Of a stretch of DNA of 64,000 nt, positions 56,083 to 64,000 are shown one piece after another (position 1 is the first letter of the stretch; every line of letters starts with the position of its first letter). A program made the translations under genes and the position numbers. The DNA is from Rhodanobacter glycinis (GTDB lineage: Bacteria > Pseudomonadota > Gammaproteobacteria > Xanthomonadales > Rhodanobacteraceae), in the NCBI RefSeq assembly GCF_006438785.1, contig NZ_RCZB01000001.1, forward strand, positions 693,912-757,911. The letters are read 5' to 3'. The notes under the pieces are model-generated. The model worked only from the letters and a program-made list of their open reading frames with translations. It was not told the DNA's origin and made no database searches.

Positions 56083-57102
56083 ATGAAAATCTTGGTAACC
56101 GGCACTGCCGGTTTCATCGGCTCTCATTTGGCCTTGCGCCTGCTCGAGCGCGGTGACGAGGTGATCGGCATCGACAACCTCAGCGATTACTACGACGTCA
56201 ACCTGAAGAAGGCGCGTCTTGCGCGGTTCAGCGACCATCCGCAGTACACCCACCTGACGGTGGACCTGGCCGATCGCGCGGCGATCGATGCAGCCTTCGC
56301 CCGCTACCGGCCGAAGCGCGTGATCAACCTGGCGGCGCAGGCCGGTGTGCGTTATGCGGCGGAAAATCCGCATATCTACGTGTCGACCAACGTCACTGGC
56401 TTCCTGCACATCATCGAAGGTTGTCGACATCATGACGTGGAGCACCTGGTATTCGCCTCGACCAGCTCCGTGTATGGGGCCAACACGCGGATGCCATTCT
56501 CCGAGCACCAGCCGGCCGAACATCCGCTAACGCTCTACGCCGCCTCGAAGAAGGCCAACGAGATGATGGCGCACAGCTATGCCCATCTATATGGCTTGCC
56601 CTGCACTGGATTGCGCTTCTTCACGGTCTATGGCCCGTGGGGGCGACCGGATATGGCGCTGTTTCTGTTCACCCGGGCAATCCTGGCGGGTGAGCCGATC
56701 AAGGTTTTCAACCAAGGCCATCACAGGCGCAGTTTCACCTACATCGACGACATCGTCGAAGGGGTGATTCGAACCTTGGACGCCGTGCCGGAGGGCAATC
56801 CGGGCTGGAACGGCAAGGCGCCGGATCCGGCATCAAGCCTCGCGCCATATCGTATCTTCAATATCGGGAACGAGAAGCCAGTGGCGCTGCTGCGCTATAT
56901 CGACGTACTGGAACAGTGTCTGGGGCGCAAGGCACAGATGGAAATGTTGCCTCTGCAGGCCGGTGACGTACCCGATACCGAAGCCGATATGTCATCTTTA
57001 ACCAGCGCCGTCGGCTACTGCCCACAGGTGTCGGTGGAGGAGGGCGTGGCCAACTTCGTGCGCTGGTATCGCGACTACTACCGAGTGCCAGACCAAACCT
57101 AG
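56083..57102 (+). CDS. NAD-dependent UDP-sugar epimerase (UDP-glucuronate 4-epimerase-like)
   Basis: A 339-residue short-chain dehydrogenase/reductase. NAD site [10 protein letters not shown] (6-15), the block [20 protein letters not shown] (81-100) typical of uronate 4-epimerases, and catalytic Y152/K156 (LYAASKK). It lies 56 bp behind the dehydrogenase, and both fit conversion of UDP-GlcA/GlcNAcA to UDP-GalA/GalNAcA. No frameshift. Confidence 0.92.
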   Translation: MKILVTGTAGFIGSHLALRLLERGDEVIGIDNLSDYYDVNLKKARLARFSDHPQYTHLTVDLADRAAIDAAFARYRPKRVINLAAQAGVRYAAENPHIYVSTNVTGFLHIIEGCRHHDVEHLVFASTSSVYGANTRMPFSEHQPAEHPLTLYAASKKANEMMAHSYAHLYGLPCTGLRFFTVYGPWGRPDMALFLFTRAILAGEPIKVFNQGHHRRSFTYIDDIVEGVIRTLDAVPEGNPGWNGKAPDPASSLAPYRIFNIGNEKPVALLRYIDVLEQCLGRKAQMEMLPLQAGDVPDTEADMSSLTSAVGYCPQVSVEEGVANFVRWYRDYYRVPDQT

Positions 57103-57556
57103 CTATCTGAACCCAATAGGTTGTTCATGGCGACAGGGAGACGGGGAATGGGCGGCCGGTTGCCGAGGCTGGTGTGGAGACGATCCGGTCGCATTCATGC
57201 AGCCAAGGTTTCAGGCGTGCGGCTCGTTGGTCGGAGTGGTCATAGCTGCGCCAAGGCGTCAAACGGTAAGCGTCCGCCCCGTACTCCGCGGGTTCGCTGC
57301 TCGCGCCGGCGCGTTTCATCGTCGAGGTCACGGAGCTTGGCGTCGATGGCGTACAGCTCGCCGTTGCACCGCACGGCTTCCTGGGCGAGCGGACTGTCGC
57401 AACACGTTCGCCGGAAGTTCTACTTTTGAAATGTCCGCTTGACGGGGGAGCTTACGCGAACAGCGGCGGGAAATTTGTTGATGCCAAAAAAAACACGCAT
57501 CGCTTTGCAAAGGATCGTTCGGTCGACATCTTCCCGTCGCAGCCATTGCTGCGTAC
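57103..57556. other. Spacer containing IS66 debris
   Basis: Minus-strand TnpC-like fragment (next entry) and no other supported gene. Other open frames of 60-120 codons have no family match. Confidence 0.6.
57240..57410 (-). pseudogene. IS66 TnpC C-terminal region fragment
   Basis: Read on the minus strand, DSPLAQEAVRCNGELYAIDAKL and DETRRREQRT...LPFDALAQL resemble the region of IS66 transposases between their central and C-terminal domains. It ends in a stop and has no flanking transposase body. A small dead remnant, in line with other IS scars around galE. Confidence 0.5.
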
Positions 57557-58549
57557 TCATGTGGCTGTTTCGGTGGCAGGCAGCTTGCGCTCCCACTCCA
57601 GCGCCGTGCATACGATGAAATCCAGATCGTCATGGCGCGGGACCCAGCCGAGTCTTTCGCGCAGGCGATCCGCCCGGGCAATCAGCATCGGCGGATCACC
57701 GGCACGACGCGGTTGCTCGATCACAGTCAATGTCTGGCCGCTAACCCGTTGCACCGCGTCGATCACCTCGCGCACGCTGTAGCCGTGGCCGTAACCGCAA
57801 TTGAGGGTCAGTGATTCACCGTCGGCGCGAAGATGGTCGAGTGCGCGAAGGTGGGCAGCAGCCAGATCGTCGACGTGGATGTAGTCGCGAATGCCGGTGC
57901 CGTCCGGGGTGTCGTAGTCGGTACCGAATATCGATATGCTTGGCCGCTTGCCGAGGGCGTGTTCGCAGGCGACCTTGAGCAGCAGGGTTGCATTGGGCGT
58001 GGACTGGCCGATGCGGCCCTGTGGATCGCAGCCGGCGACGTTGAAATAGCGAAGGATCACATACTGCATTGCCCCCGCTGAGCCAAGGTCGCGCAGCATG
58101 GTTTCAGACATCAGCTTTGAGGCCCCGTACGGATTGATCGGCCGTACCGGCGTATCCTCATCGGCAATACCGCTGGCCCCCATGCCGTAGACGGCCGCGG
58201 TCGATGAGAACAAAAACCGGCGCACGCCGGCATCGACGCAACAGGCCAGCAGGTTGCGTGTGTTACAGGTGTTGTTGCCGTAGTACTTGAGCGGGTCACG
58301 CACCGACTCCGGCACCACCGTGTGGGCCGCGAAGTGCAGCACGGCTCCGATCTGGTACTCCGTCATGACTCGTGCGACCAATGATCGATCGCCGACATCG
58401 CCGACCACCAGTTCGGCGTCCCCCACTGCCTCGCGAAAACCGCTGACCAGATTGTCGAGGACAACGACCCGTTCGCCGCGTTGACTAAGTTGCTGAACGA
58501 CGTGGCTGCCGATATAGCCCGCGCCACCGGTGACGAGGATGGTATTCAT
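57557..58549 (-). CDS. galE: UDP-glucose 4-epimerase GalE
   Basis: A 330-residue epimerase that interconverts UDP-Glc and UDP-Gal. NAD site TGGAGYIGSH (7-16), SSTAAVYG and catalytic Y141/K145 (PYGASK). LRYFNVAG is a GalE hallmark. Length is normal, with the full active-site set. The gene points against the EPS genes and is bordered on both sides by IS remnants. It can supply UDP-Gal for the repeat unit. Confidence 0.95.
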   Translation of the reverse strand: MNTILVTGGAGYIGSHVVQQLSQRGERVVVLDNLVSGFREAVGDAELVVGDVGDRSLVARVMTEYQIGAVLHFAAHTVVPESVRDPLKYYGNNTCNTRNLLACCVDAGVRRFLFSSTAAVYGMGASGIADEDTPVRPINPYGASKLMSETMLRDLGSAGAMQYVILRYFNVAGCDPQGRIGQSTPNATLLLKVACEHALGKRPSISIFGTDYDTPDGTGIRDYIHVDDLAAAHLRALDHLRADGESLTLNCGYGHGYSVREVIDAVQRVSGQTLTVIEQPRRAGDPPMLIARADRLRERLGWVPRHDDLDFIVCTALEWERKLPATETAT

Positions 58550-59077
58550 GATGGGTACTCGTGGGCGAGACCGGAAAACTGCTCTGCAGCCTGAGCGTCA
58601 GCTCATTAAATAACAGTAACAGCTTGCGGTCGACTTCAAGGACATCGGCCACACTCAATTCGCCGTACTCGAACGCCACAGGTAGACGATCGCCGTGCTG
58701 GCGCAGTGCCGGCGGCACAACTCTGCAACTGCCAGCCCCGCCTCAACTTGTTTGATGAAGCCGTTGACCTGTTCAGTGCTGAATCTGCTCTTGCGATGGT
58801 CCGTCCTCGTTTGAGGGAATGGACTTTATCAACTGTCGATTGGTGCGGCTGGCGGGCGGCATGTCATCGTTGGCAACCCCAACTTGCCCCAACACTCCGA
58901 TGGCCGCTCAGCCTGCTGGCTTGGTCACGTCTGGCAGGGGAGCGTTGTTACACCACGCCAACGGACGCCACCGTACCCGCCCGCGCTTGCTAACAAATGA
59001 CGCAGATGATGTTTCATGTGCACGTCCGCGCGGCTAACGCGGAATGACCTTTCAATCGGTGGAGTTCGGCATGAAGC
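58550..59077. other. Spacer with IS3 OrfA scar
   Basis: Holds the minus-strand IS3 OrfA relic listed next. The remaining ~280 bp (58796-59077) has nothing that I can recognise. Confidence 0.5.
58599..58795 (-). pseudogene. IS3-family OrfA fragment, frameshifted
   Basis: Minus strand: RKSRFSTEQVNGFIKQVEAG, then LAVAELCRRH, matching the start of an IS3 (IS407-like) OrfA. The reading frame is lost after LW. A YGELSVADVLEVDRKL-type continuation in another frame looks like the leucine-zipper part. About 60-65 codons in all. It differs from the intact IS3 element at 60.4 kb, so it comes from another insertion. Confidence 0.65.
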
Positions 59078-59965
59078 CTAGGCTGATAAAGCGAGACCGC
59101 AGTCGGCTCGGCCGGGGGCGGCCTCACGGCCCGGATCAATACCATAGCGGTCTTTCAAAAAGCCCTCGATCAGGGAGCCACGCAGTTGCTCCGGCTCAAA
59201 CCCGAAGCGATGCGAGAACGCACTGGCAGGCAATGGGTTATCGCGCGCATCAGCCAGCCCGCGTGGCAACTCGTCTTTTGCCAGTTCCTCGCGTAGACGG
59301 AGCCGCAACGGTACCACCGGGTTGTTTCGCACCAGCGGGTAGCTTGTCGGTGGCGCGAATTTCTCGAAGCCGTAACAGCGTTCGTAGAACTGGGCATGTC
59401 GCGGATGCACGCCGATAACGATATCGGTCAAATCGGTATGCAATCCATAGTGGATGGCCCAGCGCATCATGCTGAACAGGACACCGACGCCGCGTGAAGC
59501 AGACTGACGACGATCCGCCAGCATCCCCACCTCAAGCAGGCGGCGCCCCTTTCGTCGCAGTTCATCCAGAGATCGTTCATATACGCTGTCGAGCGCGAGC
59601 CCCATGGGATTATCGCGGAACAGCGTCATGGTATAGCCGACTTCCGGCCCTTCCGGGCCCCATATCACGGATGCATGCTGTCCGACGGCAGCGGGAGCGG
59701 CATGAATGCCAAACCGGTTTTCGTCGATCAGCCCCATTTGCGAGTAGCGTTGATATACCAACCGCCAAGCCGATTCCACCTGCTCAAGGCTGGTCGCGCA
59801 CAAACACTGCGGCTCGCTGCTGCGTACCGCTGAACGCGGGAGACGCGCAGTGATGTCGATGACTGTCTTGCTCTGCAGCCCTTCTTGGCCGGAGGAGGTT
59901 TTCGAGCTGTTGGAAACTTTCATGACTGAGTAATGAAACCTGATCAGGTGGACCGCAGGCAACAT
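59078..59965 (-). CDS. PEP-CTERM/exosortase-associated acyltransferase (FeeM/LuxI-like)
   Basis: A 295-residue protein of the GNAT/autoinducer-synthase-like fold. Family pattern: the central block LLEVGMLADRR ... GVLFSMMRWA ... VIGVHPRHAQFYERCYGFEKF, with upstream DENRFGIHAAP. FeeM relatives make N-acyl amino acids from acyl-ACP. In PEP-CTERM genomes such genes recur near exosortase loci. AAAGG precedes the ATG at 59965; another at 59923 is possible. A C-terminal ~70-residue extension follows the core. Its product in this organism is unknown. Confidence 0.82.
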   Translation of the reverse strand: MLPAVHLIRFHYSVMKVSNSSKTSSGQEGLQSKTVIDITARLPRSAVRSSEPQCLCATSLEQVESAWRLVYQRYSQMGLIDENRFGIHAAPAAVGQHASVIWGPEGPEVGYTMTLFRDNPMGLALDSVYERSLDELRRKGRRLLEVGMLADRRQSASRGVGVLFSMMRWAIHYGLHTDLTDIVIGVHPRHAQFYERCYGFEKFAPPTSYPLVRNNPVVPLRLRLREELAKDELPRGLADARDNPLPASAFSHRFGFEPEQLRGSLIEGFLKDRYGIDPGREAAPGRADCGLALSA

Positions 59966-60351
59966 CCATGCCTTTGGTCGCGCCAGAGACGGCCAGTGCC
60001 CATCGTGGATACTGTTTTCCCTTCTATTTCATCATGTCACGGTTTTGTGAATATAGGATATAAGCAAGCTGTAATTGTGTGAACTCCAGGTGAAAAAAGC
60101 GGATCAAGGCCCGGAAACCCACCATCCGCATACACGTGCAAACTCACATTGCATGAGGCGTAGTGTCGGTCGATGGCACCCCCGGAAAGGCGCCCAGGCG
60201 GTCGCTGCAAGCCCCTGTGCCAGGTCCAGGGGCGAGATTCGTTCAGGATTTTGGTGACTCCACCCGCCGGTTTCCGATGGCCAGGCGGGGGAAAGCTTCA
60301 GCACCGGTCATCGCGATCACGAAGGAGCGCTTGACGTCGGCTCGCTTTTTC
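59966..60351. other. Spacer, 386 bp
   Basis: No supported gene. It should include the promoter of the acyltransferase on the minus strand. The intact IS3 element begins at its right end. I saw no sigma-54 element. Confidence 0.4.
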
Positions 60352-60416
60352 GACACCACTGAAAAGTAGAGTTACGGTCGCTTCATGCCAGGCCCGGAAG
60401 GGTCGAAGGAGGAGCG

Positions 60417-60722
60417 ATGAAGAAGTCGCGCTTTACCGAAGAACAGGTCACCTATTGCCTGCGTCTGGCCGAGTCCGGCACCCCGGTCGCTGATGTTTGT
60501 CGACAGATGGGGATCAGCGAGGCGACGTTCTACGTGTGGAAGAAGAAGTACGCGAGCCTAGCCGTCGCCGAACTGCGGCAACTGCGCCAGTTGCAGGAGG
60601 AGAACAGTCGCCTCAAACGTCTGGTGGCCGATCTGACGCTGGACAAGCAGATCCTGACCGAGGTCATTCGAAAAAAGTCTGAGGCCAGTTCGTCGCCAGG
60701 CGATCGCTCACTGGATCCATGA
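60417..60722 (+). CDS. IS3-family transposase OrfA
   Basis: A 101-residue OrfA: RFTEEQVTYCLRLAESGTP, HTH VADVCRQMGISEATFYVWKKKY and a leucine-zipper stretch LRQLQEENSRLKRLVADLTL. GGAGG precedes the ATG. The slippery run AAAAAA (60671-60676) lies near the end, where frameshifting into orfB would be expected. Confidence 0.92.
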   Translation: MKKSRFTEEQVTYCLRLAESGTPVADVCRQMGISEATFYVWKKKYASLAVAELRQLRQLQEENSRLKRLVADLTLDKQILTEVIRKKSEASSSPGDRSLDP

Positions 60723-60732
60723 GCGGTTCCAG

Positions 60733-61527
60733 GTGAGCGCCCAGCGCGCGTGCGGACTGGCCAAGGTGCAGCGATCGACGTGGTACTGCTGCAGCCAGGC
60801 AAGAGATCAGTCGGCCTTGCGTATGCGCATCCGCGACATTGCCCAAGCTCGACCACGATTTGGTTACGAGCGAATCATGGTGATGCTGCGCCGTGAGGGT
60901 TGGCCGGTTGGCCGCAAGCGCGTGCATCGGCTGTACTGCCTGGAAGGATTGCAACTTCGAATGCGCGGCCGGCGGCGCAAGACGATCAGCCTGCATCGTG
61001 GCCCCACGCCCCGACCCACCGCCTGTCACCAGTACTGGGCGATGGACTTCGTGCATGATCAATTGATCAACGGGCGAGCCTTCCGGGTGCTCACCGTGGT
61101 GGATAAATGGAGTCGCGAGAGTATTCTGCTGGAGGCAGATTTTTCGTTGAGCGGGCACCGGGTGATCGATGCCTTTGAGCGACTGGGAAAACAGCATCCG
61201 TTGCCCAAGGCGATCACGGTGGACAACGGCACCGAATTCACGTCCAAGGTGCTGGATGAGTGGGTCTATCAGCGAGGTATCCAGCTGGACTTCATTCGGC
61301 CGGGAAGGCCTACGGAGAACGGAATGATCGAATCATTCAACGGCCGCCTGCGGGACGAATGTCTCAATGTTCATGAGTTCATGTCCATCGAGGACGCACG
61401 TGAAAAGCTGGAAGCATGGCGGATCGATTACAACCAGTGCCGTCCGCACAGCTCGCTCGGTCATCTGACCCCGAGCGAGTATGCAAAACGAGGTCAGGAA
61501 ACAACGTCAGAAGCGACCTGTTTCTAG
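60733..61527 (+). CDS. IS3-family transposase OrfB (integrase core)
   Basis: A 264-residue OrfB with full integrase core: AMDFVHD (first D), VDNGTEFTS (second D) and ENGMIESFNG (E), ending in YNQCRPHSSLGHLTPSEY. It begins with GTG. The frame is open further upstream: it reads EKSLRPVRRQAIAHWIHERF before the GTG, as the real fusion would. The frame is +1 relative to orfA, whereas IS3 elements usually use -1, so either the GTG is the start or a base was lost between the two. Confidence 0.92.
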   Translation: MSAQRACGLAKVQRSTWYCCSQARDQSALRMRIRDIAQARPRFGYERIMVMLRREGWPVGRKRVHRLYCLEGLQLRMRGRRRKTISLHRGPTPRPTACHQYWAMDFVHDQLINGRAFRVLTVVDKWSRESILLEADFSLSGHRVIDAFERLGKQHPLPKAITVDNGTEFTSKVLDEWVYQRGIQLDFIRPGRPTENGMIESFNGRLRDECLNVHEFMSIEDAREKLEAWRIDYNQCRPHSSLGHLTPSEYAKRGQETTSEATCF

Positions 61528-61539
61528 TTTCAACGTGTC

Positions 61540-61847
61540 CGAAATTCGGAACAACGTCATTTTCCCGGAGACCTCTGGTTATGCCTGGATCAAGTTTACG
61601 GGGAGTCGACAATCTGGTCATCCAGCGTGTTTGAGATGCCAGAAGCCATCCACTTGATGTTGAAGACTTATGGTCTGTATTTATTGAAAGGACGGTTCTG
61701 GTGGAGACCTTTATTCCCGGTATAGTGCTTGGGCGGCCGAGCTGAATACTCGGTACGCAACGTAAACTTAAATTGGCCGGAATACCTGACTGATCTCGGG
61801 TGTTTTGCGTCAAATGACACAGCTGTATATATGAACGGGCGCAGGCC
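61540..61847. other. Spacer, 308 bp
   Basis: Palindromic CCGAAATTCGG lies at the IS end (61539-61549). No gene supported. A TATATA box near 61829 could be part of a promoter for the following gene but its partner element is unclear. Confidence 0.4.
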
Positions 61848-62903
61848 GTGAACCGGGATATCAAAGCAGCCATTCTGCGCGCAGGCGTAGCCGCGCCCTC
61901 GGCGGACAATTCGCAGCCGTGGCTGTTTGAATGGCGCGGCGACGACCTGGACCTTCGAATCGATGAGGGCCGTAGCGGCCGCGTATCCGATACCCGATAT
62001 GTCCTGAGCGACCTGTCCGCCGGTGCATGCCTGGAAAACATGGTTATCCACGCTCGCTCGCTCGGTTATGCGGCGGACGTGCAGACTTTTCCGCGCCCCG
62101 ACGACGAGCTGTGGGCCGCCCGTATCCGTTGGCGCCGCGATCCAGAGTGCGACCAACCCGAGCCGCTGGCTGGTGCGATCGAGCAGCGTCACACCGACCG
62201 CCGCTTCCCCTGGAGCGGTCCAGTCACCCCCGATACGCAGGCGCGCCTGAATGCCCAGGCCAAGCTGATGCCCGGGCAGCGGCTTTATTGGCCACAGACA
62301 CCGCGTGAGAGAAAAGCCGCACTGAGCGTCATCAGGCAGGCCGAGACGCTGCGTTTCAGGAGCCCGACGCTGCACGCGGAGCTGTTTTCGAGTATCCGCT
62401 TTGCCGCTGGCTGGCACACCGCTTGCGAGGAAGGTCTGGCCCCGGTGACGCTGGCCGTGGAGCCGCCGATGCGCCCGGTCTTTCAGGCGCTGCGTCGTCC
62501 CGTGGTGATGACCATGGTCAACCGGCTGGGCGCGGCGTCGATTCTGGGGTGGCGCTCGGCCTGGCTGCCAATCCGGCTGTCGCCGGGACTCTGTCTGCTC
62601 GTCATTCCTTCCACGGCGCGATCCGATGTGCTCGCGGGTGGCCGCGCTTTGCAGCGCGTGTGGCTTCAGGCCACCCTGGACGGGCTGTCGGTCCAGCCAT
62701 ATGCGGCGGCGGGAGTTTTCAGCCTGGGGTTCGTACCCGTCGAGCCGGCCTTTCGGCGGCAGCTCTCGCGTCTGGGTACGGCCTTGGGCGACCTGTGTGC
62801 GCCGGGATATGGGCTGGTGTTTTTACGGCTTGGCTATGCGCGGTCCGCACCGCACGGTCGCAGCGGGCGACGAGTGCCTGCAAGTTTCGGCACTTTCCCA
62901 TAG
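61848..62903 (+). CDS. Nitroreductase-fold protein (Acg-like)
   Basis: A 351-residue protein that begins MNRDIKAAILRAGVAAPSADNSQPWLFEW. APSxxNSQPW is the FMN-binding signature of the nitroreductase/Acg group. IEQRHTDRRFP and the late LGFVPVEPAFR fit the tandem-domain Acg-like branch. It may be an oxidoreductase or a flavin-storage protein. It lies 308 bp behind an IS3 element, and the FeeM-like gene is on the other side; a shared pathway is possible but not shown. Confidence 0.8.
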   Translation: MNRDIKAAILRAGVAAPSADNSQPWLFEWRGDDLDLRIDEGRSGRVSDTRYVLSDLSAGACLENMVIHARSLGYAADVQTFPRPDDELWAARIRWRRDPECDQPEPLAGAIEQRHTDRRFPWSGPVTPDTQARLNAQAKLMPGQRLYWPQTPRERKAALSVIRQAETLRFRSPTLHAELFSSIRFAAGWHTACEEGLAPVTLAVEPPMRPVFQALRRPVVMTMVNRLGAASILGWRSAWLPIRLSPGLCLLVIPSTARSDVLAGGRALQRVWLQATLDGLSVQPYAAAGVFSLGFVPVEPAFRRQLSRLGTALGDLCAPGYGLVFLRLGYARSAPHGRSGRRVPASFGTFP

Positions 62904-63189
62904 GGCCGCATGATATTCGTTTGTGCGCGGGCCCTTCAGGCACTGCGCGACCTTGATCTTCGCCCACCTGCCGCGGCCGGACGCGTCGCAAGCGTAAAGT
63001 CGTGCCGCAATCGCCCTGGGTCGCTCTTGCGGTTTCAGACTGCGAGGGCGAAGGACATGAGTTTTCCATCCTTGTGTCGGGGTTCTTTACAAACGCGGCT
63101 TGCCTTCGTCGTCGTCGTAAAACTGTAGCTAAAACAATCTGTTGCATGCATTACGACGTGGTGAGGTCAGTCATCTTATCGCGGCAGAG
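62904..63189. other. Spacer, no gene
   Basis: No supported gene and no strong terminator: only a 6-bp imperfect hairpin AGGGCC...GGCCCT near 62903-62938. The promoter entries below follow directly. Confidence 0.4.
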
Positions 63190-63206
63190 TGTCGGAATAC
63201 CGTACA
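63190..63206 (+). promoter_or_regulatory. Candidate PrsR activator site (TGT-N11-ACA)
   Basis: TGTCGGAATACCGTACA. It shares TGTCGG and TACA with the site at 45752, has the same TGT-N11-ACA spacing, and lies 65 bp before the -24 GG. Partial dyad symmetry (CGGAATACCG core). Confidence 0.6.
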
Positions 63207-63269
63207 AATACTGGGTGATTTCGACAGCGGATAGCGAAAAATCATAGGAAAAATAGCATGTTATATACA

Positions 63270-63285
63270 TGGCACGCGACTTGCT
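63270..63285 (+). promoter_or_regulatory. Sigma-54 (-24/-12) promoter of second secreted-protein gene
   Basis: TGGCACGCGACTTGCT is an exact match to the consensus TGGCAC-N5-TTGC. GG is at 63271-63272 and GC at 63283-63284. The ATG is 73 bp past GC, leaving a 5' leader of about 60 bases. Confidence 0.88.
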
Positions 63286-63357
63286 CGATTACAGCGCAGG
63301 GTCACTCGCGAGCCATTGCCGGTCGCGGCTCTTTTGATCGGTTATCAGGAGAAAAAC

Positions 63358-64000
63358 ATGTTGATGAAGAAAAGCATCGGAGTCGCACTCGCATGCGCGC
63401 TGGCGCTGGGTGCGTGGAGTGGATCGACGCTTGCAACTCCCATAAACGTAGGCGGCGTCGTGTGGGATCCCAGCAGTCCGTTGGACCTGACTGTCCAGGC
63501 AATCAACTTCCGCGAATCGAGCGTTTCGAGCGTTGGCAACGTGCTGACGGGCTACGGGCAGATTGCCTCGTTCAACGGGACAAATCAGGCAACGTTTTGT
63601 CCGGGTTGTGACCTCAACTTCACCTTCCAGTACACGGTGTCGAACATCACCGGTAATCAGGTCGAGTTCAGTCCTGGATCCATCAGCTTTTTCGTTGACA
63701 ACACCAGTGGCTTCAATGTGCTGGATCCGACTACGGCCGGCGTCGGTACGCCGTGGCTCACGTTGTCCGGCCATACGGGTTCGTTTCTTGGCTTTGGGGG
63801 CACCGCGCAGCTTTTTTCCACGATCAATGGCACGGTTACCCAACCCCTGACTGGATCCACCGGAATCGGGTTTTTGGACGCGACCGGAGGCCCTGCGGCG
63901 TCCTACTTCCAGACCCATACACAAGCCGACGGGCTGGGTGGATTCGCGGACTTTACGCTTAATTCGGAATTCCTGTTTTCGATAGTCAGAGGGTGTTCGA
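63358..64000 (+). CDS. Secreted protein, probably PEP-CTERM class, 3' end cut by window
   Basis: 214 residues are visible. MLMKKSIGVALACALALGAW is a signal peptide ending at STLA. The mature part is rich in N, T, S and G with beta-strand rhythm (VTQPLTGSTGIGFLDATGG), as is usual for PEP-CTERM surface proteins, and has one CPGC pair near residue 84. AGGAG precedes the ATG. The C-terminus lies outside the window, so the PEP-CTERM tail cannot be confirmed. The identical promoter architecture supports it. Confidence 0.8.
   Translation, partial: MLMKKSIGVALACALALGAWSGSTLATPINVGGVVWDPSSPLDLTVQAINFRESSVSSVGNVLTGYGQIASFNGTNQATFCPGCDLNFTFQYTVSNITGNQVEFSPGSISFFVDNTSGFNVLDPTTAGVGTPWLTLSGHTGSFLGFGGTAQLFSTINGTVTQPLTGSTGIGFLDATGGPAASYFQTHTQADGLGGFADFTLNSEFLFSIVRGCS

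Larger units (their letters stand above)
60352..61539 (+). mobile_element. IS3-family insertion sequence (IS407-like), apparently full-length
   Basis: About 1.19 kb with orfA and orfB. Likely ends are the imperfect inverted repeats GACACCACTGAAAAGTAGAG (60352-60371) and, complemented, GACACGTTGAAACTAGAAAC (61520-61539). It separates the acyltransferase from the nitroreductase-like gene. No target duplication could be confirmed by eye. Confidence 0.6.

Noticed and set aside
61535..61552. TGTCCGAAATTCGGAACA as a third activator site
   Set aside because: The spacing is TGT-N12-ACA, the core is a different palindrome at the IS end, and no sigma-54 element follows at 60-75 bp.

Overview
The window comes from a high-GC Gram-negative bacterium. 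It carries RecN, outer-membrane export proteins and an RpoN-dependent regulatory system, and it looks like a beta- or gammaproteobacterium; Xanthomonadales such as Rhodanobacteraceae would fit, but nothing in the sequence fixes the genus. Almost the whole window is one exopolysaccharide (EPS) locus of the exosortase A (XrtA)/PEP-CTERM type. This system makes and exports a polysaccharide and processes secreted proteins that end in a PEP-CTERM tail.

Layout. (1) 0-3.7 kb is the left flank: a truncated sensor kinase, its divergent LuxR-type response regulator, and recN. (2) 3.8-5.3 kb is a graveyard of broken IS30 and IS3 transposases. (3) 5.4-28.1 kb is the conserved XrtA core, all on the plus strand and mostly with overlapping ends: priming sugar transferase, Wza-like export lipoprotein, chain-length protein, tyrosine autokinase, outer-membrane barrel, ATPase, deacetylase, FemAB protein, XrtA-EpsI, AsnB-type amidotransferase, five glycosyltransferases, an ATP-grasp enzyme, a six-hairpin enzyme and an O-ligase/Wzy-like protein. 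(4) 28.1-37.3 kb is a strain-variable part: two tiny ORFs, an asparagine-synthase-like enzyme without the glutaminase cysteine, a methyltransferase, a zinc-finger/kinase-like protein, a flippase, and two minus-strand genes (acyltransferase-SGNH and an AT-richer GT2). (5) 37.7-45.3 kb holds lipid and surface genes: a phosphatidylserine-decarboxylase-like protein coupled to a 67-residue membrane protein, two tandem large secreted paralogues, and a PAP2 phosphatase. (6) 45.7-57.1 kb holds a PEP-CTERM protein with its sigma-54 promoter, wecB, the prsK-prsR-prsT regulatory set, and two nucleotide-sugar genes. (7) 57.1-64 kb mixes IS debris, galE, a FeeM-like acyltransferase, an intact-looking IS3 element, a nitroreductase-like protein, and a second sigma-54-driven secreted protein cut by the window end.

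How it fits together. WecB, the UDP-sugar dehydrogenase, the epimerase and GalE supply sugar nucleotides (aminosugars, uronic acids, galactose). The core cluster builds, decorates, polymerises and exports the glycan. PrsK/PrsR is the sensor/sigma-54 activator pair. The two promoters in front of the secreted proteins each carry a near-perfect -24/-12 sigma-54 element and, 65-66 bp upstream, the same TGT-N11-ACA motif. I propose this motif as the PrsR site. XrtA would then process the PEP-CTERM product. The orphan decarboxylase-like gene raises the possibility that processed proteins are anchored to an aminophospholipid.

No tRNA, rRNA, CRISPR array or prophage was seen.
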